Positions 1-8,343 of a DNA stretch of 64,000 bases are shown piece by piece (position 1 is the first letter of the stretch; each line of letters opens with the position of its first letter). Both the position numbers and the translations under genes were made by a program. Under the pieces are notes generated by a model, which worked only from the letters and a program-made list of their open reading frames with translations, had not been told where the DNA came from and did not search any database. Location: positions 2,666,001 to 2,730,000 of the forward strand of contig NZ_AP031573.1 of NCBI RefSeq assembly GCF_041154745.1, written 5' to 3'. Source of the DNA: Flavobacterium sp. CFS9 (lineage in GTDB: Bacteria > Bacteroidota > Bacteroidia > Flavobacteriales > Flavobacteriaceae).

Positions 1-63
1 CGTAGAGCATCCTGTAAGTACTGCAAGTAGTGTGATTGAGGAGATAATGGAAGAAAACTTCAT
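1..63 (-). CDS. Lipoprotein, N-terminal fragment (runs off window)
   Basis: Only the first 21 codons are present, read on the minus strand from an ATG at 61-63. They encode a basic start (MKFSS), a hydrophobic stretch and a textbook lipobox, LTGC, followed by S and T. The product is therefore predicted to be exported and lipid-anchored. Nothing of the mature protein is visible, so no function can be given. A TAATTTTG element (86-93, minus strand) sits a short distance upstream and fits a promoter. The gene is divergent from the efflux operon that starts at 243. Confidence 0.6.
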   Translation of the reverse strand, partial: MKFSSIISSITLLAVLTGCST

Positions 64-85
64 CGGTATTATTTTTTTAGTCTGA

Positions 86-93
86 CAAAATTA
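86..93 (-). promoter_or_regulatory. -7 promoter element for the 1-63 lipoprotein gene
   Basis: On the minus strand this reads TAATTTTG, a match to the Bacteroidota TAnnTTTG -7 element, about 22 bp before the ATG. No clear TTG -33 element is visible at the usual distance. The rest of the 86-242 gap is AT-rich and must also hold the efflux operon promoter, which I could not place. Confidence 0.4.
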
Positions 94-242
94 ATAAAAC
101 AATTATATTATTGTAAAAATGTGTAACAATTAGCAAGAAAGTGAGTCTTATTCAAAGAAGAAGGGATAATTATTAACGTTTTCTTACCATAAAAAAGTTA
201 AGAAAAATGTTATTATTGTTTTAAAATTTAACAAATACCACC

Positions 243-944
243 ATGATCGAGATCAAAGATTTGCATAAGTCCTATAAAATGGGCAGTTCGGAGTTGCACG
301 TGTTAAAGGGAATTAATTTTAATATTGAAGAAGGTGAGCTGGTTGCAATTATGGGATCATCGGGATCAGGGAAATCAACACTTTTGAATATTTTAGGAAT
401 TCTGGACGAGGCTGATTCCGGTAGTTATATCTTAGATAAAACCCCGATCAAAAAGTTAAACGAAACAATAGCGTCTAAATACCGTAATAAATTTTTAGGA
501 TTCGTATTTCAGTCTTTCAATCTGATCAATTATAAAACGGCTCTCGATAATGTTGCAATGCCTTTGTATTATCAGGGAGTTAAGAGAAAGGAGCGTTACG
601 ACATCGCTATGAAATATTTAGAGAAAGTTGGACTTGGTTCGCATTCTCATCACTTACCCAATGAGCTCTCCGGAGGTCAGAAACAGCGTGTTGCCATTGC
701 AAGAGCTTTGGCTTCAAATCCAAAAGTTTTATTGGCAGACGAGCCGACAGGAGCATTGGATACTAAAACCTCTTATGAAGTTATGGAATTGATTCAGGGG
801 ATTAACGATGAAGGAAAAACAATCCTGATCGTAACCCACGAACCTGATATTGCCGCAATGTGCAAAAGAAATGTAGTCCTGAAAGACGGATTAATTATCG
901 ATGATAAAAAGGTAGAACAAGTTAGAGCTTCATCTTATGTTTAA
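243..944 (+). CDS. ABC transporter ATP-binding protein (MacB/LolD type)
   Basis: Cytoplasmic ATPase predicted to power a MacB-type exporter with the two permeases that follow. At 233 residues it is a standard stand-alone nucleotide-binding domain. Visible motifs are Walker A GSSGSGKST (38-46), the Q-loop FQ (89-90), the signature LSGGQ (142-146), Walker B VLLADEPTG (162-170) and the switch His in VTHE (199). Family knowledge places this type with lipoprotein-releasing (Lol) or macrolide/peptide export (MacB) systems. The downstream adaptor and TolC genes favour tripartite efflux. It overlaps the next gene by 8 bp, so the two are co-translated. The substrate cannot be inferred. Confidence 0.95.
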   Translation: MIEIKDLHKSYKMGSSELHVLKGINFNIEEGELVAIMGSSGSGKSTLLNILGILDEADSGSYILDKTPIKKLNETIASKYRNKFLGFVFQSFNLINYKTALDNVAMPLYYQGVKRKERYDIAMKYLEKVGLGSHSHHLPNELSGGQKQRVAIARALASNPKVLLADEPTGALDTKTSYEVMELIQGINDEGKTILIVTHEPDIAAMCKRNVVLKDGLIIDDKKVEQVRASSYV

Positions 945-2181
945 TATTGAGCGTTGGCAGGAAATATTTGAGGCAATCTCTAAAAACCGGTTGAGAACAT
1001 TTCTTACCGGAGTTTCTGTAGCGTCAGGGATTTTTATTTTAGTGATTTTGCTTGGTGCAGGGAAAGGGCTTCAAAACGGAATTGAGAAACAATTTGAACG
1101 TGATGCTGCCGGAATTATCGAGGTTTGGTCGGGAACAACCACAAAAGAATATAAAGGTCTGAATCCGGGGAGACAAATTCAGTTTAGAAATAGTGATTAC
1201 TCACAATCGGTGCAGAAATTTAATGATAAACTGGAACTGCAGGCTTCAACACAAAACTACTGGGGAGGAACCTTTACTTATGGAAAAGAATCCGGTAGTT
1301 ATCAATACAGAGGAGTTGATCCGGATTATTCAGGAATAGAGAATCTTACTGTTGTTCAGGGGAGATATATAAACAGTAATGATTTGGCGAATAACGAAAA
1401 AGTAGCCTGTATTGGAATGAAAGTCAAAACAGATTTGTTTAAAGACAAAGATCCTTTGGGAAAAGAAATTTCAATCAATAATATCAATTTTAAAGTAGTA
1501 GGAGTTTTTACTGATCCGGGAGGAGAAAGAGAAGAAACCCGCGCTTATCTGCCTAGAACTACTGTTCAGAGAGCTTACGGTGGTGGAGATAAAATCAGTA
1601 ACCTGTTTTTTACGTTAAAGAAAACGAATAATTACGACGAGGCTTTGGCACAATCTGAAAAATTCACACAAGATTTGAAGGATCTTCTAAAAAGCAAAAA
1701 TGTAATTGCTCCTAATGATGACAGTGGAGTTGGGGCTTACAATTCCGTTAAAGATGCCAAACAGTTTTATGATTTGAATTTATACATACGATTGTTCTTT
1801 TGGTGGGTAGGTATTTGTACCATTATTGCCGGAGTGGTTGGGGTAAGTAACATCATGTTGATCATTGTAAAAGAAAGAACAAAGGAAATCGGAATACGAA
1901 AAGCACTCGGAGCCTCTCCGTTTTCAATCATTTCGATGATCCTTCATGAATCTATTTTTATCACCACTATTGCTGGGTTTACTGGCTTGCTGGCTAGTTT
2001 AGCGTTATTGGAATTTGTTGGGCCGATGGTGCAAAGTGAGTATTTTAGAAATCCTGAAGTCGATTTTAGTGTGGCATTAACTACACTGGCGCTGCTCATA
2101 TTTGCAGGTGCTCTGGCAGGATTTTTTCCGGCTTACCATGCAGCAAAAATTAGACCTATTGTAGCACTTAGAGACGAATAA
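937..2181 (+). CDS. ABC transporter permease, MacB/FtsX family (first copy)
   Basis: Inner-membrane permease of 414 residues with the MacB layout: one N-terminal membrane segment (about 20-42), a large periplasmic domain (about 45-275), then three C-terminal segments (about 285-310, 330-360, 380-400). The conserved cytoplasmic KERTKEIGIRKALGA motif follows the second membrane helix, and the C-terminus carries the FFPAYHAAKIRPIVALRDE-like signature of the family. It overlaps the ATPase gene by 8 bp and ends 2 bp before its paralogue. The two permeases probably form a heterodimer, which is an inference from their pairing; MacB itself is a homodimer with fused ATPase. Confidence 0.93.
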   Translation: MFNIERWQEIFEAISKNRLRTFLTGVSVASGIFILVILLGAGKGLQNGIEKQFERDAAGIIEVWSGTTTKEYKGLNPGRQIQFRNSDYSQSVQKFNDKLELQASTQNYWGGTFTYGKESGSYQYRGVDPDYSGIENLTVVQGRYINSNDLANNEKVACIGMKVKTDLFKDKDPLGKEISINNINFKVVGVFTDPGGEREETRAYLPRTTVQRAYGGGDKISNLFFTLKKTNNYDEALAQSEKFTQDLKDLLKSKNVIAPNDDSGVGAYNSVKDAKQFYDLNLYIRLFFWWVGICTIIAGVVGVSNIMLIIVKERTKEIGIRKALGASPFSIISMILHESIFITTIAGFTGLLASLALLEFVGPMVQSEYFRNPEVDFSVALTTLALLIFAGALAGFFPAYHAAKIRPIVALRDE

Positions 2182-2183
2182 TT

Positions 2184-3449
2184 ATGTTTAAAAAAGATAA
2201 TTGGGACGAGATTTTACAGGCTTTAACTGCCAACGTTTTCAGAACAATCCTAACGGCGTTTGGGGTGTTTTGGGGTATCTTTATTTTGGTGATATTACTG
2301 GCTGCCGGAAACGGTCTGGAGAACGGAGTTAAGAAAGGTTTTGACGGAATTGCTACAAATACGATGTTTATGTGGAGTCAGACCACTTCAAAAGCATACA
2401 AAGGTTTGCCTAAAACACGTCAGTATGAATTTAGAAACAGTGATGTAGGTGCTTTAAAAGCGGCTTTGCCGGATTTATTGTACGTGTCGCCGCGAAATCA
2501 GCTGGGGGATTTTAACGGAACGAATAATGTGGTTCGAGGTACCAAAACTTCGGCATTTACCATTTACGGAGATTATCCGGAGCTGATCAAACAACAGCCG
2601 ATGGATATTATCAAAGGACGATTTGTAAATCAGCAGGATATCCTTGAAAAACGAAAAGTTGCCGTGATTGGTAAAGGAGTTATCAGTGAACTTTACGGAA
2701 AAGAGGAAGAAGCGATTGGAACTTATGTGAAAATCAACGGAATCAATTTTATGGTGGTAGGAGTTTACAAATCAAAACAGCAAGGAGGAAATGCAGAGCA
2801 GGAACAAAAAAATATATTTATTCCGTTTACCACTTTTCAACAAGCTTTTAATTACGGAGATAAAGTGGGATGGATGGCACTTACCGCAAAAGATGAGACG
2901 TCTATCACGGATCTAAAACCAAAAATTCTGGAGATCATTAAAAAACTGCATTCTATAAATCCAACAGATGAACGTGCTGTTGGTAATTTTGATTTGTACG
3001 AACAGTTCAATAAAGTACAGAGTTTGTTTAGTATTTTAAAGATCATTGCTTATTTCGTTGGAACTTTAGTGTTGATTTCGGGAGTAATTGGTATTTCAAA
3101 TATCATGCTTATTGTAGTGAAAGAACGTACCAAAGAAATTGGTATTCGCAGGGCTTTAGGGGCTACGCCTGCAGCCATTCGCGGACAAATTTTAGCAGAG
3201 TCTATATTTTTGACCATCATTTCAGGAATGCTGGGTATTGCCGTGGCGACCGGAATTATTGCGCTTTTAAACATGGCATTAGCTTCAATGCCGCCGGATA
3301 GCGACACCATGTTTGCAAATCCAAGTGTCGATTTGAGAGTCGTATTTGTCGCTTTAATAATATTAGTAGGATCTGGTTTGCTGGCAGGATTTATTCCCGC
3401 ACAAACCGCAATTAATGTGAAGCCTGTAGATGCTTTACGAACAGAATAA
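2184..3449 (+). CDS. ABC transporter permease, MacB/FtsX family (second copy)
   Basis: Paralogue of the preceding permease at nearly the same length (421 residues). It has the same N-terminal segment, periplasmic domain and three C-terminal helices. The KERTKEIGIRRALGA motif and a C-terminal AGFIPAQTAINVKPVDALR stretch are both present. Local similarity to the first copy is obvious (for example TTSKAYKGLP against TTTKEYKGLN), pointing to an old tandem duplication. It is two bases downstream of the first copy and 40 bp before the adaptor gene, so it belongs to the same operon. Confidence 0.93.
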   Translation: MFKKDNWDEILQALTANVFRTILTAFGVFWGIFILVILLAAGNGLENGVKKGFDGIATNTMFMWSQTTSKAYKGLPKTRQYEFRNSDVGALKAALPDLLYVSPRNQLGDFNGTNNVVRGTKTSAFTIYGDYPELIKQQPMDIIKGRFVNQQDILEKRKVAVIGKGVISELYGKEEEAIGTYVKINGINFMVVGVYKSKQQGGNAEQEQKNIFIPFTTFQQAFNYGDKVGWMALTAKDETSITDLKPKILEIIKKLHSINPTDERAVGNFDLYEQFNKVQSLFSILKIIAYFVGTLVLISGVIGISNIMLIVVKERTKEIGIRRALGATPAAIRGQILAESIFLTIISGMLGIAVATGIIALLNMALASMPPDSDTMFANPSVDLRVVFVALIILVGSGLLAGFIPAQTAINVKPVDALRTE

Positions 3450-3489
3450 ATTATCAATCAGAATATAATCGAATTAAACTGAAAACACA

Positions 3490-4605
3490 ATGAAAAAAGG
3501 AGTAACCGTAACCATTTTAATCTTTATTGCTATAGTTTTCTTTGGCGCACTGTATTACCTGTACGCTAAGAATCAAGAGTCTCCAATTGTATTTAAAACG
3601 GAGAAAGCAGAGATTAAAACCATCGTTAAAAATACTATCGCAACCGGTAATATTCAGCCTAATGAAGAGGTCCTAATCAAACCAAACATCTCAGGTATTA
3701 TCGAAGAAGTGTATATCAAAGCGGGAGAGAAAATTAAAGCCGGCGATATGATTGCCAAAATCAGAGTTGTAGCCAATGTTTCTAACGTAAGCAGTACCCA
3801 GAATCAGGTACAGACTGCCAAAATAGCTTTAGACAATCAGGAAAAAATTTATCAAAGACAAAAAACATTGTTTGATAAAGACGTAATTTCAGCAAATGAT
3901 TTTGATGCAGCGCAGTTGGCGTACAAACAAGCGAAACAAAATTATCTGGCAGCAAAGCAAAGTTTAGATATTGTTAAAACCGGAACAACAACATCACTTG
4001 GAAATTATGCCAACACTTTAATCCGTTCAACAGTAAACGGAATGGTACTGGCAGTTCCTGTTAAAGTAGGAAATCAGGTTATTGAGAGTAACAATTTTAA
4101 TGAAGGAACTACTATTGCCAGCGTAGCAGATGTGGGAAGGATGATTTTTATTGGAAAAATTGATGAATCTGAAGTAGGGAAAATCAAAGAAAAAATGCCA
4201 ATTGAAATCACTGTTGGGGCGATCGAGAATAAAAAGTTTGAAGCTGCTCTGACCGATATTGCGCCTAAAGGAGTTGTAGAAAACGGAGCAATTCAGTTTG
4301 AAATTAAAGCAGCTTTGGTAAATAGAGATGCTACATTTATCAGAGCTGGTTTAAGTGCAAACGCCTCGATTATTTTAGAAAAAGCAGATAAAGTTTTGGC
4401 GATAAAAGAATCACTGGTACAGTTTGATAAAAAAACGCAAAAGCCTTACGTTGAGATCGAAACTAATCCTCAGAAATTTCAAAGAAAAGACTTAGTTTTA
4501 GGAGTAAGTGATGGAATTTACGTTCAGGTGAAAAGCGGAATCAAAGCTTCGGATAAAATTAAAATCTGGAATCAGGGTTTAATCAGTGAAGGAGAAAAAA
4601 AGTAA
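3490..4605 (+). CDS. Periplasmic adaptor (MacA/HlyD membrane fusion protein), first copy
   Basis: Membrane fusion protein of 371 residues. An N-terminal membrane anchor (about 5-25) is followed by a barrel-sandwich lipoyl half (GIIEEVYIKAGEKIKAGDM, about 72-90), an alpha-helical hairpin (about 100-160), the second lipoyl half (RSTVNGMVLAVPVKVGNQV) and beta-barrel domains. It should link the MacB-like pump to the outer-membrane channel encoded next. A longer adaptor homologue lies on the other side of the channel gene, an unusual doubling. Substrate unknown. Confidence 0.92.
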   Translation: MKKGVTVTILIFIAIVFFGALYYLYAKNQESPIVFKTEKAEIKTIVKNTIATGNIQPNEEVLIKPNISGIIEEVYIKAGEKIKAGDMIAKIRVVANVSNVSSTQNQVQTAKIALDNQEKIYQRQKTLFDKDVISANDFDAAQLAYKQAKQNYLAAKQSLDIVKTGTTTSLGNYANTLIRSTVNGMVLAVPVKVGNQVIESNNFNEGTTIASVADVGRMIFIGKIDESEVGKIKEKMPIEITVGAIENKKFEAALTDIAPKGVVENGAIQFEIKAALVNRDATFIRAGLSANASIILEKADKVLAIKESLVQFDKKTQKPYVEIETNPQKFQRKDLVLGVSDGIYVQVKSGIKASDKIKIWNQGLISEGEKK

Positions 4606-4623
4606 TTTGAGCAAATAAAGAAT

Positions 4624-4668
4624 TTTGGTTTTTAAAAAATGTTAAATTTGCGTAGTAGGATTACTACG
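4624..4668 (+). promoter_or_regulatory. Internal promoter with adjacent 7-bp dyad, upstream of the TolC-like gene
   Basis: A TAAATTTG -7 element lies at 4643-4650, with a TTTG at 4624-4627; the 15-bp spacer is shorter than usual. The -7 element is followed immediately by CGTAGTA-ggat-TACTACG (4651-4668), a perfect 7-bp inverted repeat placed about where transcription would begin. It looks like an operator or a 5' hairpin. It suggests the channel and second adaptor can be transcribed separately from the first four genes. Confidence 0.45.
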
Positions 4669-4684
4669 TTTTCATTCAAAATAT

Positions 4685-6058
4685 ATGAAGATAAATAAAT
4701 ATAATAGCCTGGTTTTTGCGATGTTATTCGGTTTTGGCTTGTCTGGTCAGGCACAGACAAAAAAATGGACATTGGAAGAATGTGTTCGTTATGCCTTAGA
4801 AAATAATATCACGATTAAAAATTCGGAACTGGATATTAAAAATACGGCCATCGATAAAAAAGCAGCAATCGGTAATTACCTGCCTAGTGTTAGTGCCAAT
4901 GCTTCACACTCCTGGAACATTGGTTTGAACCAGGATCTTACAACAGGGGTTTTGCGTAATCAGACTACTCAGTACTCAGCCGTAGGTTTAAATGCGGGGG
5001 TTGATATTTACAAAGGTTTGCAAAACCAAAACACACTTCGAAAAGCCAATCTTTCGATGGTGGCGTCAAAGTATCAATTGCTTAAAATGCAGGAAGATAT
5101 TTCGCTGAATGTAGCCAATGCTTTTTTGCAGATACTTTTTAATAAAGAGAATTTAAAAGTAAAAACAGAACAATTGGCTATTGACGAAAAACGTCTGGCA
5201 CGTTCTGAAGAGATGGTGAGTGCAGGAACAATTCCTCGTGGAGATTTATTTGATTTGAAAGCAACAGTAGCTACAGATAAACAAGGAATTATTGTCGCTG
5301 AGAATAATTTATTAATCTCAAAATTGAGTTTAGCACAGCTTTTGCAATTAAAAGAATTTACAGAGTTCGATGTAATCGATAATACCAATGCGAAAGATGA
5401 GAATAACATCATGGGACAAACTCCGGGTGATATTTATAATAAAGCAAAAGAACTGCGAACAGAATTAAAACTGGCTCAGACCAATCTTGAAATTGCTCAG
5501 AAAAATGTAGCTATCGCAAAAGGAGCTTATCAGCCAACGCTTAGAGGTTTCTATGGTTTTAATACAAGAGCAAGTTATAGTGACAGGACAAAACTGGACG
5601 CAAATAACAAACCATACATAGTAGGGCCGGATCCAATATTTCAACAGTTCAGTGACAATAAGGGACATAGTTTTGGTTTTCAGTTAGACGTGCCAATTTT
5701 TAACGGTTTTTCTGTTCGAAATAATGTAGAGCGTACTAAAGTAAGTTTAGAGAAATCTAAAATAGATTTAGAGCAAAAAAGTTTAGATTTGCAGCGTAAT
5801 GTTTATACTGCTTTTACAGATGCAAAAGGAGCTTTAAATACTTACGAATCGTCTACTGTAACATTAGAAGCAAGACAGCAGGCCTACAACTATGCTAAAG
5901 AAAAGTATGATGTAGGTTTAATGAATTCTTTTGATTTTACTCAGGCACAAACGTTGTTAACCAATGCGCAGTCTGATGTGATCAGAACAAAATACGATTA
6001 CATATTTAAAATAAAAATATTAGAATTCTACTTTGGAATTCCAATTGTTACAAAATAA
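4685..6058 (+). CDS. TolC-family outer membrane efflux protein
   Basis: Outer-membrane channel subunit, 457 residues, the usual size for the family. The signal peptide (about 1-23) ends at GQAQ. The mature start KKWTLEECVRYALENNITIKN is the classic TolC/OEP opening. Two repeats of long amphipathic helices follow (about 130-230 and 340-450), with the NAFLQILFNKENL and YEVGLMNSFDFTQAQ-like helical motifs of the family. It sits between two adaptor genes, consistent with being the exit duct of the tripartite pump. A short gap with a promoter-like element precedes it. Confidence 0.93.
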   Translation: MKINKYNSLVFAMLFGFGLSGQAQTKKWTLEECVRYALENNITIKNSELDIKNTAIDKKAAIGNYLPSVSANASHSWNIGLNQDLTTGVLRNQTTQYSAVGLNAGVDIYKGLQNQNTLRKANLSMVASKYQLLKMQEDISLNVANAFLQILFNKENLKVKTEQLAIDEKRLARSEEMVSAGTIPRGDLFDLKATVATDKQGIIVAENNLLISKLSLAQLLQLKEFTEFDVIDNTNAKDENNIMGQTPGDIYNKAKELRTELKLAQTNLEIAQKNVAIAKGAYQPTLRGFYGFNTRASYSDRTKLDANNKPYIVGPDPIFQQFSDNKGHSFGFQLDVPIFNGFSVRNNVERTKVSLEKSKIDLEQKSLDLQRNVYTAFTDAKGALNTYESSTVTLEARQQAYNYAKEKYDVGLMNSFDFTQAQTLLTNAQSDVIRTKYDYIFKIKILEFYFGIPIVTK

Positions 6059-6064
6059 TTTATT

Positions 6065-7357
6065 ATGTCTAAAAAAACGATTTATCTTTTAGTAGGTGGC
6101 GCAGTAGCACTTATTGCAGTTTTAGTTGGTCTTTCGAAAGCAGGTGTTATTGGGAATAAGGATGAAGGAACAGAAGTAGAAATTTCAAAAGTAATAGCTT
6201 CAACAATTGTTGAAACAGTTTCGGCAACAGGAAAAATTCAGCCTGAAATTGAAGTGAAGCTTTCGTCAATGGTTTCGGGAGAAATTATTGCGTTGAATGT
6301 AAAAGAAGGCCAGGTGGTTAAAAAAGGAGATTTATTGGTAAAAATAAATCCCGATTTGTATACCTCAGGTTTAGATCGTTCCGTAGCTAATCTGTCAGGA
6401 ACTAAGGCCGGTTTAACACAGTCTGAGGCGAGTTATAATGAAGCGAAAGCCAATTACGACCGTAACAAAACGTTATACGAAAAAGGAGTAATTTCAAAAT
6501 CAGATTGGGATAAGGCAATTTCGACTTATGAAGTAGCCAAAGCTACCAAGCAAAATGCGTATTACAATGTTAAAAGTGCTACGGCATCGGTTACAGAGGC
6601 CAGAGATAACTTAGGACGTACGTTAATTTATGCTCCTGCTGACGGAACCATTTCAGTTTTAAATGTGGAACTGGGAGAGCGTGTTTTAGGAACGCAGCAA
6701 ATGGCGGGGACAGAACTTTTGCGTGTAGCCAACCTAAATAATATGGAAGTTGAAGTTGACGTAAACGAAAATGATATTGTTAAAGTAAAAATTGGCGACG
6801 AAGCAAACGTTGAAGTCGACGCTTATCTGAAAAAGAAATTTAAAGGTATTGTAACCAGTATCTCTAATTCGGCCAGTACAGCACTAACTTCTGATCAGGT
6901 AACAAATTTTAAAGTTAAAGTTCGTATCCTGAAAGAATCTTATCAGGATTTACTGGAAGGACAACCAAGTACTTATTCTCCTTTCAGACCAGGAATGACG
7001 GCTACCGTAGACATTCGTACCAAAACTAAAAACAACGTTTTAGCGGTGCCAATCAGTTCAGTTGTGGTTAAGTCGGATACTGCTGCAGTAAAAGATTTTA
7101 AAGTTGAAGATCCAAACGAAGATAAAAAAGCAGCTCCTAAAAGCGATAAAAAGTTTGAATGCGTTTTTGTAAAAGTAGGGAACAAAGCCAAAATCAAAAT
7201 TATTAAAACAGGTATACAGGACGATACGAATATCGAAGTAATGTCAGGATTGAAAGCAGGAGATGTTGTCATCACAGGGCCTTATACCACTGTCTCTAAA
7301 GATTTGAATTCCGGAGATAAAGTAAAACTCAAAAAAGCAGATACTGCCAGGAAATAA
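6065..7357 (+). CDS. Periplasmic adaptor (MacA/HlyD membrane fusion protein), second copy
   Basis: Second membrane fusion protein of the operon, 430 residues, longer than the first copy mainly because of a charged insert near 345-375 (EDPNEDKKAAPKSDKK). It has an N-terminal anchor (about 5-27), a lipoyl half containing VSGEIIALNVKEGQVVKKGD, a coiled hairpin with YDRNKTLYEKGVISKSDWDK, a second lipoyl half, and the FRPGMTATVDI barrel motif. It begins 6 bp after the TolC-like gene. It may be the true MacA partner; whether both adaptors occupy the same pump cannot be seen. Confidence 0.92.
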   Translation: MSKKTIYLLVGGAVALIAVLVGLSKAGVIGNKDEGTEVEISKVIASTIVETVSATGKIQPEIEVKLSSMVSGEIIALNVKEGQVVKKGDLLVKINPDLYTSGLDRSVANLSGTKAGLTQSEASYNEAKANYDRNKTLYEKGVISKSDWDKAISTYEVAKATKQNAYYNVKSATASVTEARDNLGRTLIYAPADGTISVLNVELGERVLGTQQMAGTELLRVANLNNMEVEVDVNENDIVKVKIGDEANVEVDAYLKKKFKGIVTSISNSASTALTSDQVTNFKVKVRILKESYQDLLEGQPSTYSPFRPGMTATVDIRTKTKNNVLAVPISSVVVKSDTAAVKDFKVEDPNEDKKAAPKSDKKFECVFVKVGNKAKIKIIKTGIQDDTNIEVMSGLKAGDVVITGPYTTVSKDLNSGDKVKLKKADTARK

Positions 7358-7367
7358 AAACAAGTTT

Positions 7368-7640
7368 ATGACTGTTGCATTACATGGTGGTTTGTATGAA
7401 GAAATGATTTATGGTATAAGTGGAGGATTTGTTTTGGCATTCCTGTATTTTATTTTAACTCACTATAAGGTATATAAAAGTGAATACTATAATGAGGAAT
7501 ATGTATATTTTTCATCAGGCAGAAAGTTCTTTCTTTATATTGGTTTTCTTATTGTTAATCTTTGTGTAGCTTATTTGTTATTTTTTATTTTTGCACTGAT
7601 ATTTGCTGGAATTTCAAGCTACGTCATTAAAAACTTTTAA
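7368..7640 (+). CDS. Small membrane protein, unknown function
   Basis: Predicted 90-residue protein with one hydrophobic segment at about 13-33 and a second, longer one at about 53-85, joined by a Tyr-rich polar loop (KVYKSEYYNEEYVYF). I do not recognise the family. It starts 10 bp after the second adaptor gene and ends 22 bp before the proposed tsaB start, so it is probably transcribed with the efflux operon. It could be an accessory subunit or simply a bystander. Confidence 0.6.
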   Translation: MTVALHGGLYEEMIYGISGGFVLAFLYFILTHYKVYKSEYYNEEYVYFSSGRKFFLYIGFLIVNLCVAYLLFFIFALIFAGISSYVIKNF

Positions 7641-7662
7641 TAACACTAAAAAAACATACACC

Positions 7663-8337
7663 TTGTCTTTTATTCTCAATATTGAAACAGCTACCAAAAA
7701 TTGCTCCGTATCCATTGCTAAAAACGGAGAAACCATTATATGCAGAGAAATTGCCGAAGAAGGTTATTCACATGCCGAAAAACTGCATGTTTTTATCGAA
7801 GAGGTAATCGCCGAAGCAGGTGTAGCGGTTGAGGATTTAGTGGCAGTTGCTGTGAGCCAGGGGCCGGGTTCTTATACTGGTCTGCGCATTGGGGTTTCGG
7901 CTGCTAAAGGATTGTGTTTTGCCTTAAATATTCCATTGATTGCAGTTGATACTTTGCAGACATTAGCTTCACAGGCTAAAGTTTCCGAAGGGAAAATTAT
8001 TCCGATGCTGGATGCCAGAAGAATGGAAGTTTATAGCGAAATATTTTCGGCTGATTTAAAAATCGAAAGAGCGATTCAGGCTGAAATTATCACTGAGAAT
8101 TCTTTTAAGGAATATACAGAGACTGTGTATTTTGTTGGAGATTGTGCTGAAAAATGTAAAACAGTTTTAACCCTGCCGAATTTTGTGTTTTTAGAAGAGA
8201 TCAAATATCCTTCGGCAGCAGCGATGAGTAAAATCAGTTTCGATAAATATCAAAAAAGCGACACTGTTGATGTCGCTTATTTTGAACCTTATTATTTAAA
8301 AGATTTTATGATGGCTCCTCCATCAAAAAAAGCATAA
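7663..8337 (+). CDS. tsaB: tRNA N6-threonylcarbamoyladenosine biosynthesis protein TsaB
   Basis: TsaB is the inactive paralogue of TsaD that scaffolds the t6A modification complex (TsaB-TsaD-TsaE) acting on tRNAs that read ANN codons. The protein opens SFILNIETATKNCSV, matching the family's first strand and phosphate-binding region. It also has the QGPGSYTGLRIGVSAAKGL motif near residues 65-83. I chose the TTG at 7663 as start because it places this opening at the N-terminus and gives 224 residues. A TTG at 7603 would add 20 residues that overlap the upstream gene. The gene converges on mscS with only 6 bp between stops. Confidence 0.9.
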   Translation: MSFILNIETATKNCSVSIAKNGETIICREIAEEGYSHAEKLHVFIEEVIAEAGVAVEDLVAVAVSQGPGSYTGLRIGVSAAKGLCFALNIPLIAVDTLQTLASQAKVSEGKIIPMLDARRMEVYSEIFSADLKIERAIQAEIITENSFKEYTETVYFVGDCAEKCKTVLTLPNFVFLEEIKYPSAAAMSKISFDKYQKSDTVDVAYFEPYYLKDFMMAPPSKKA

Positions 8338-8343
8338 ACCTTT

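Noticed and set aside
2..85. Plus-strand open frame from the window edge ending in TGA
   Set aside because: The opposite strand gives a perfect lipoprotein signal peptide with a promoter box upstream, so the plus frame is its shadow.
7603..7662. Longer tsaB starting at TTG 7603
   Set aside because: It adds 20 residues before the conserved N-terminal strand and overlaps the upstream small gene.
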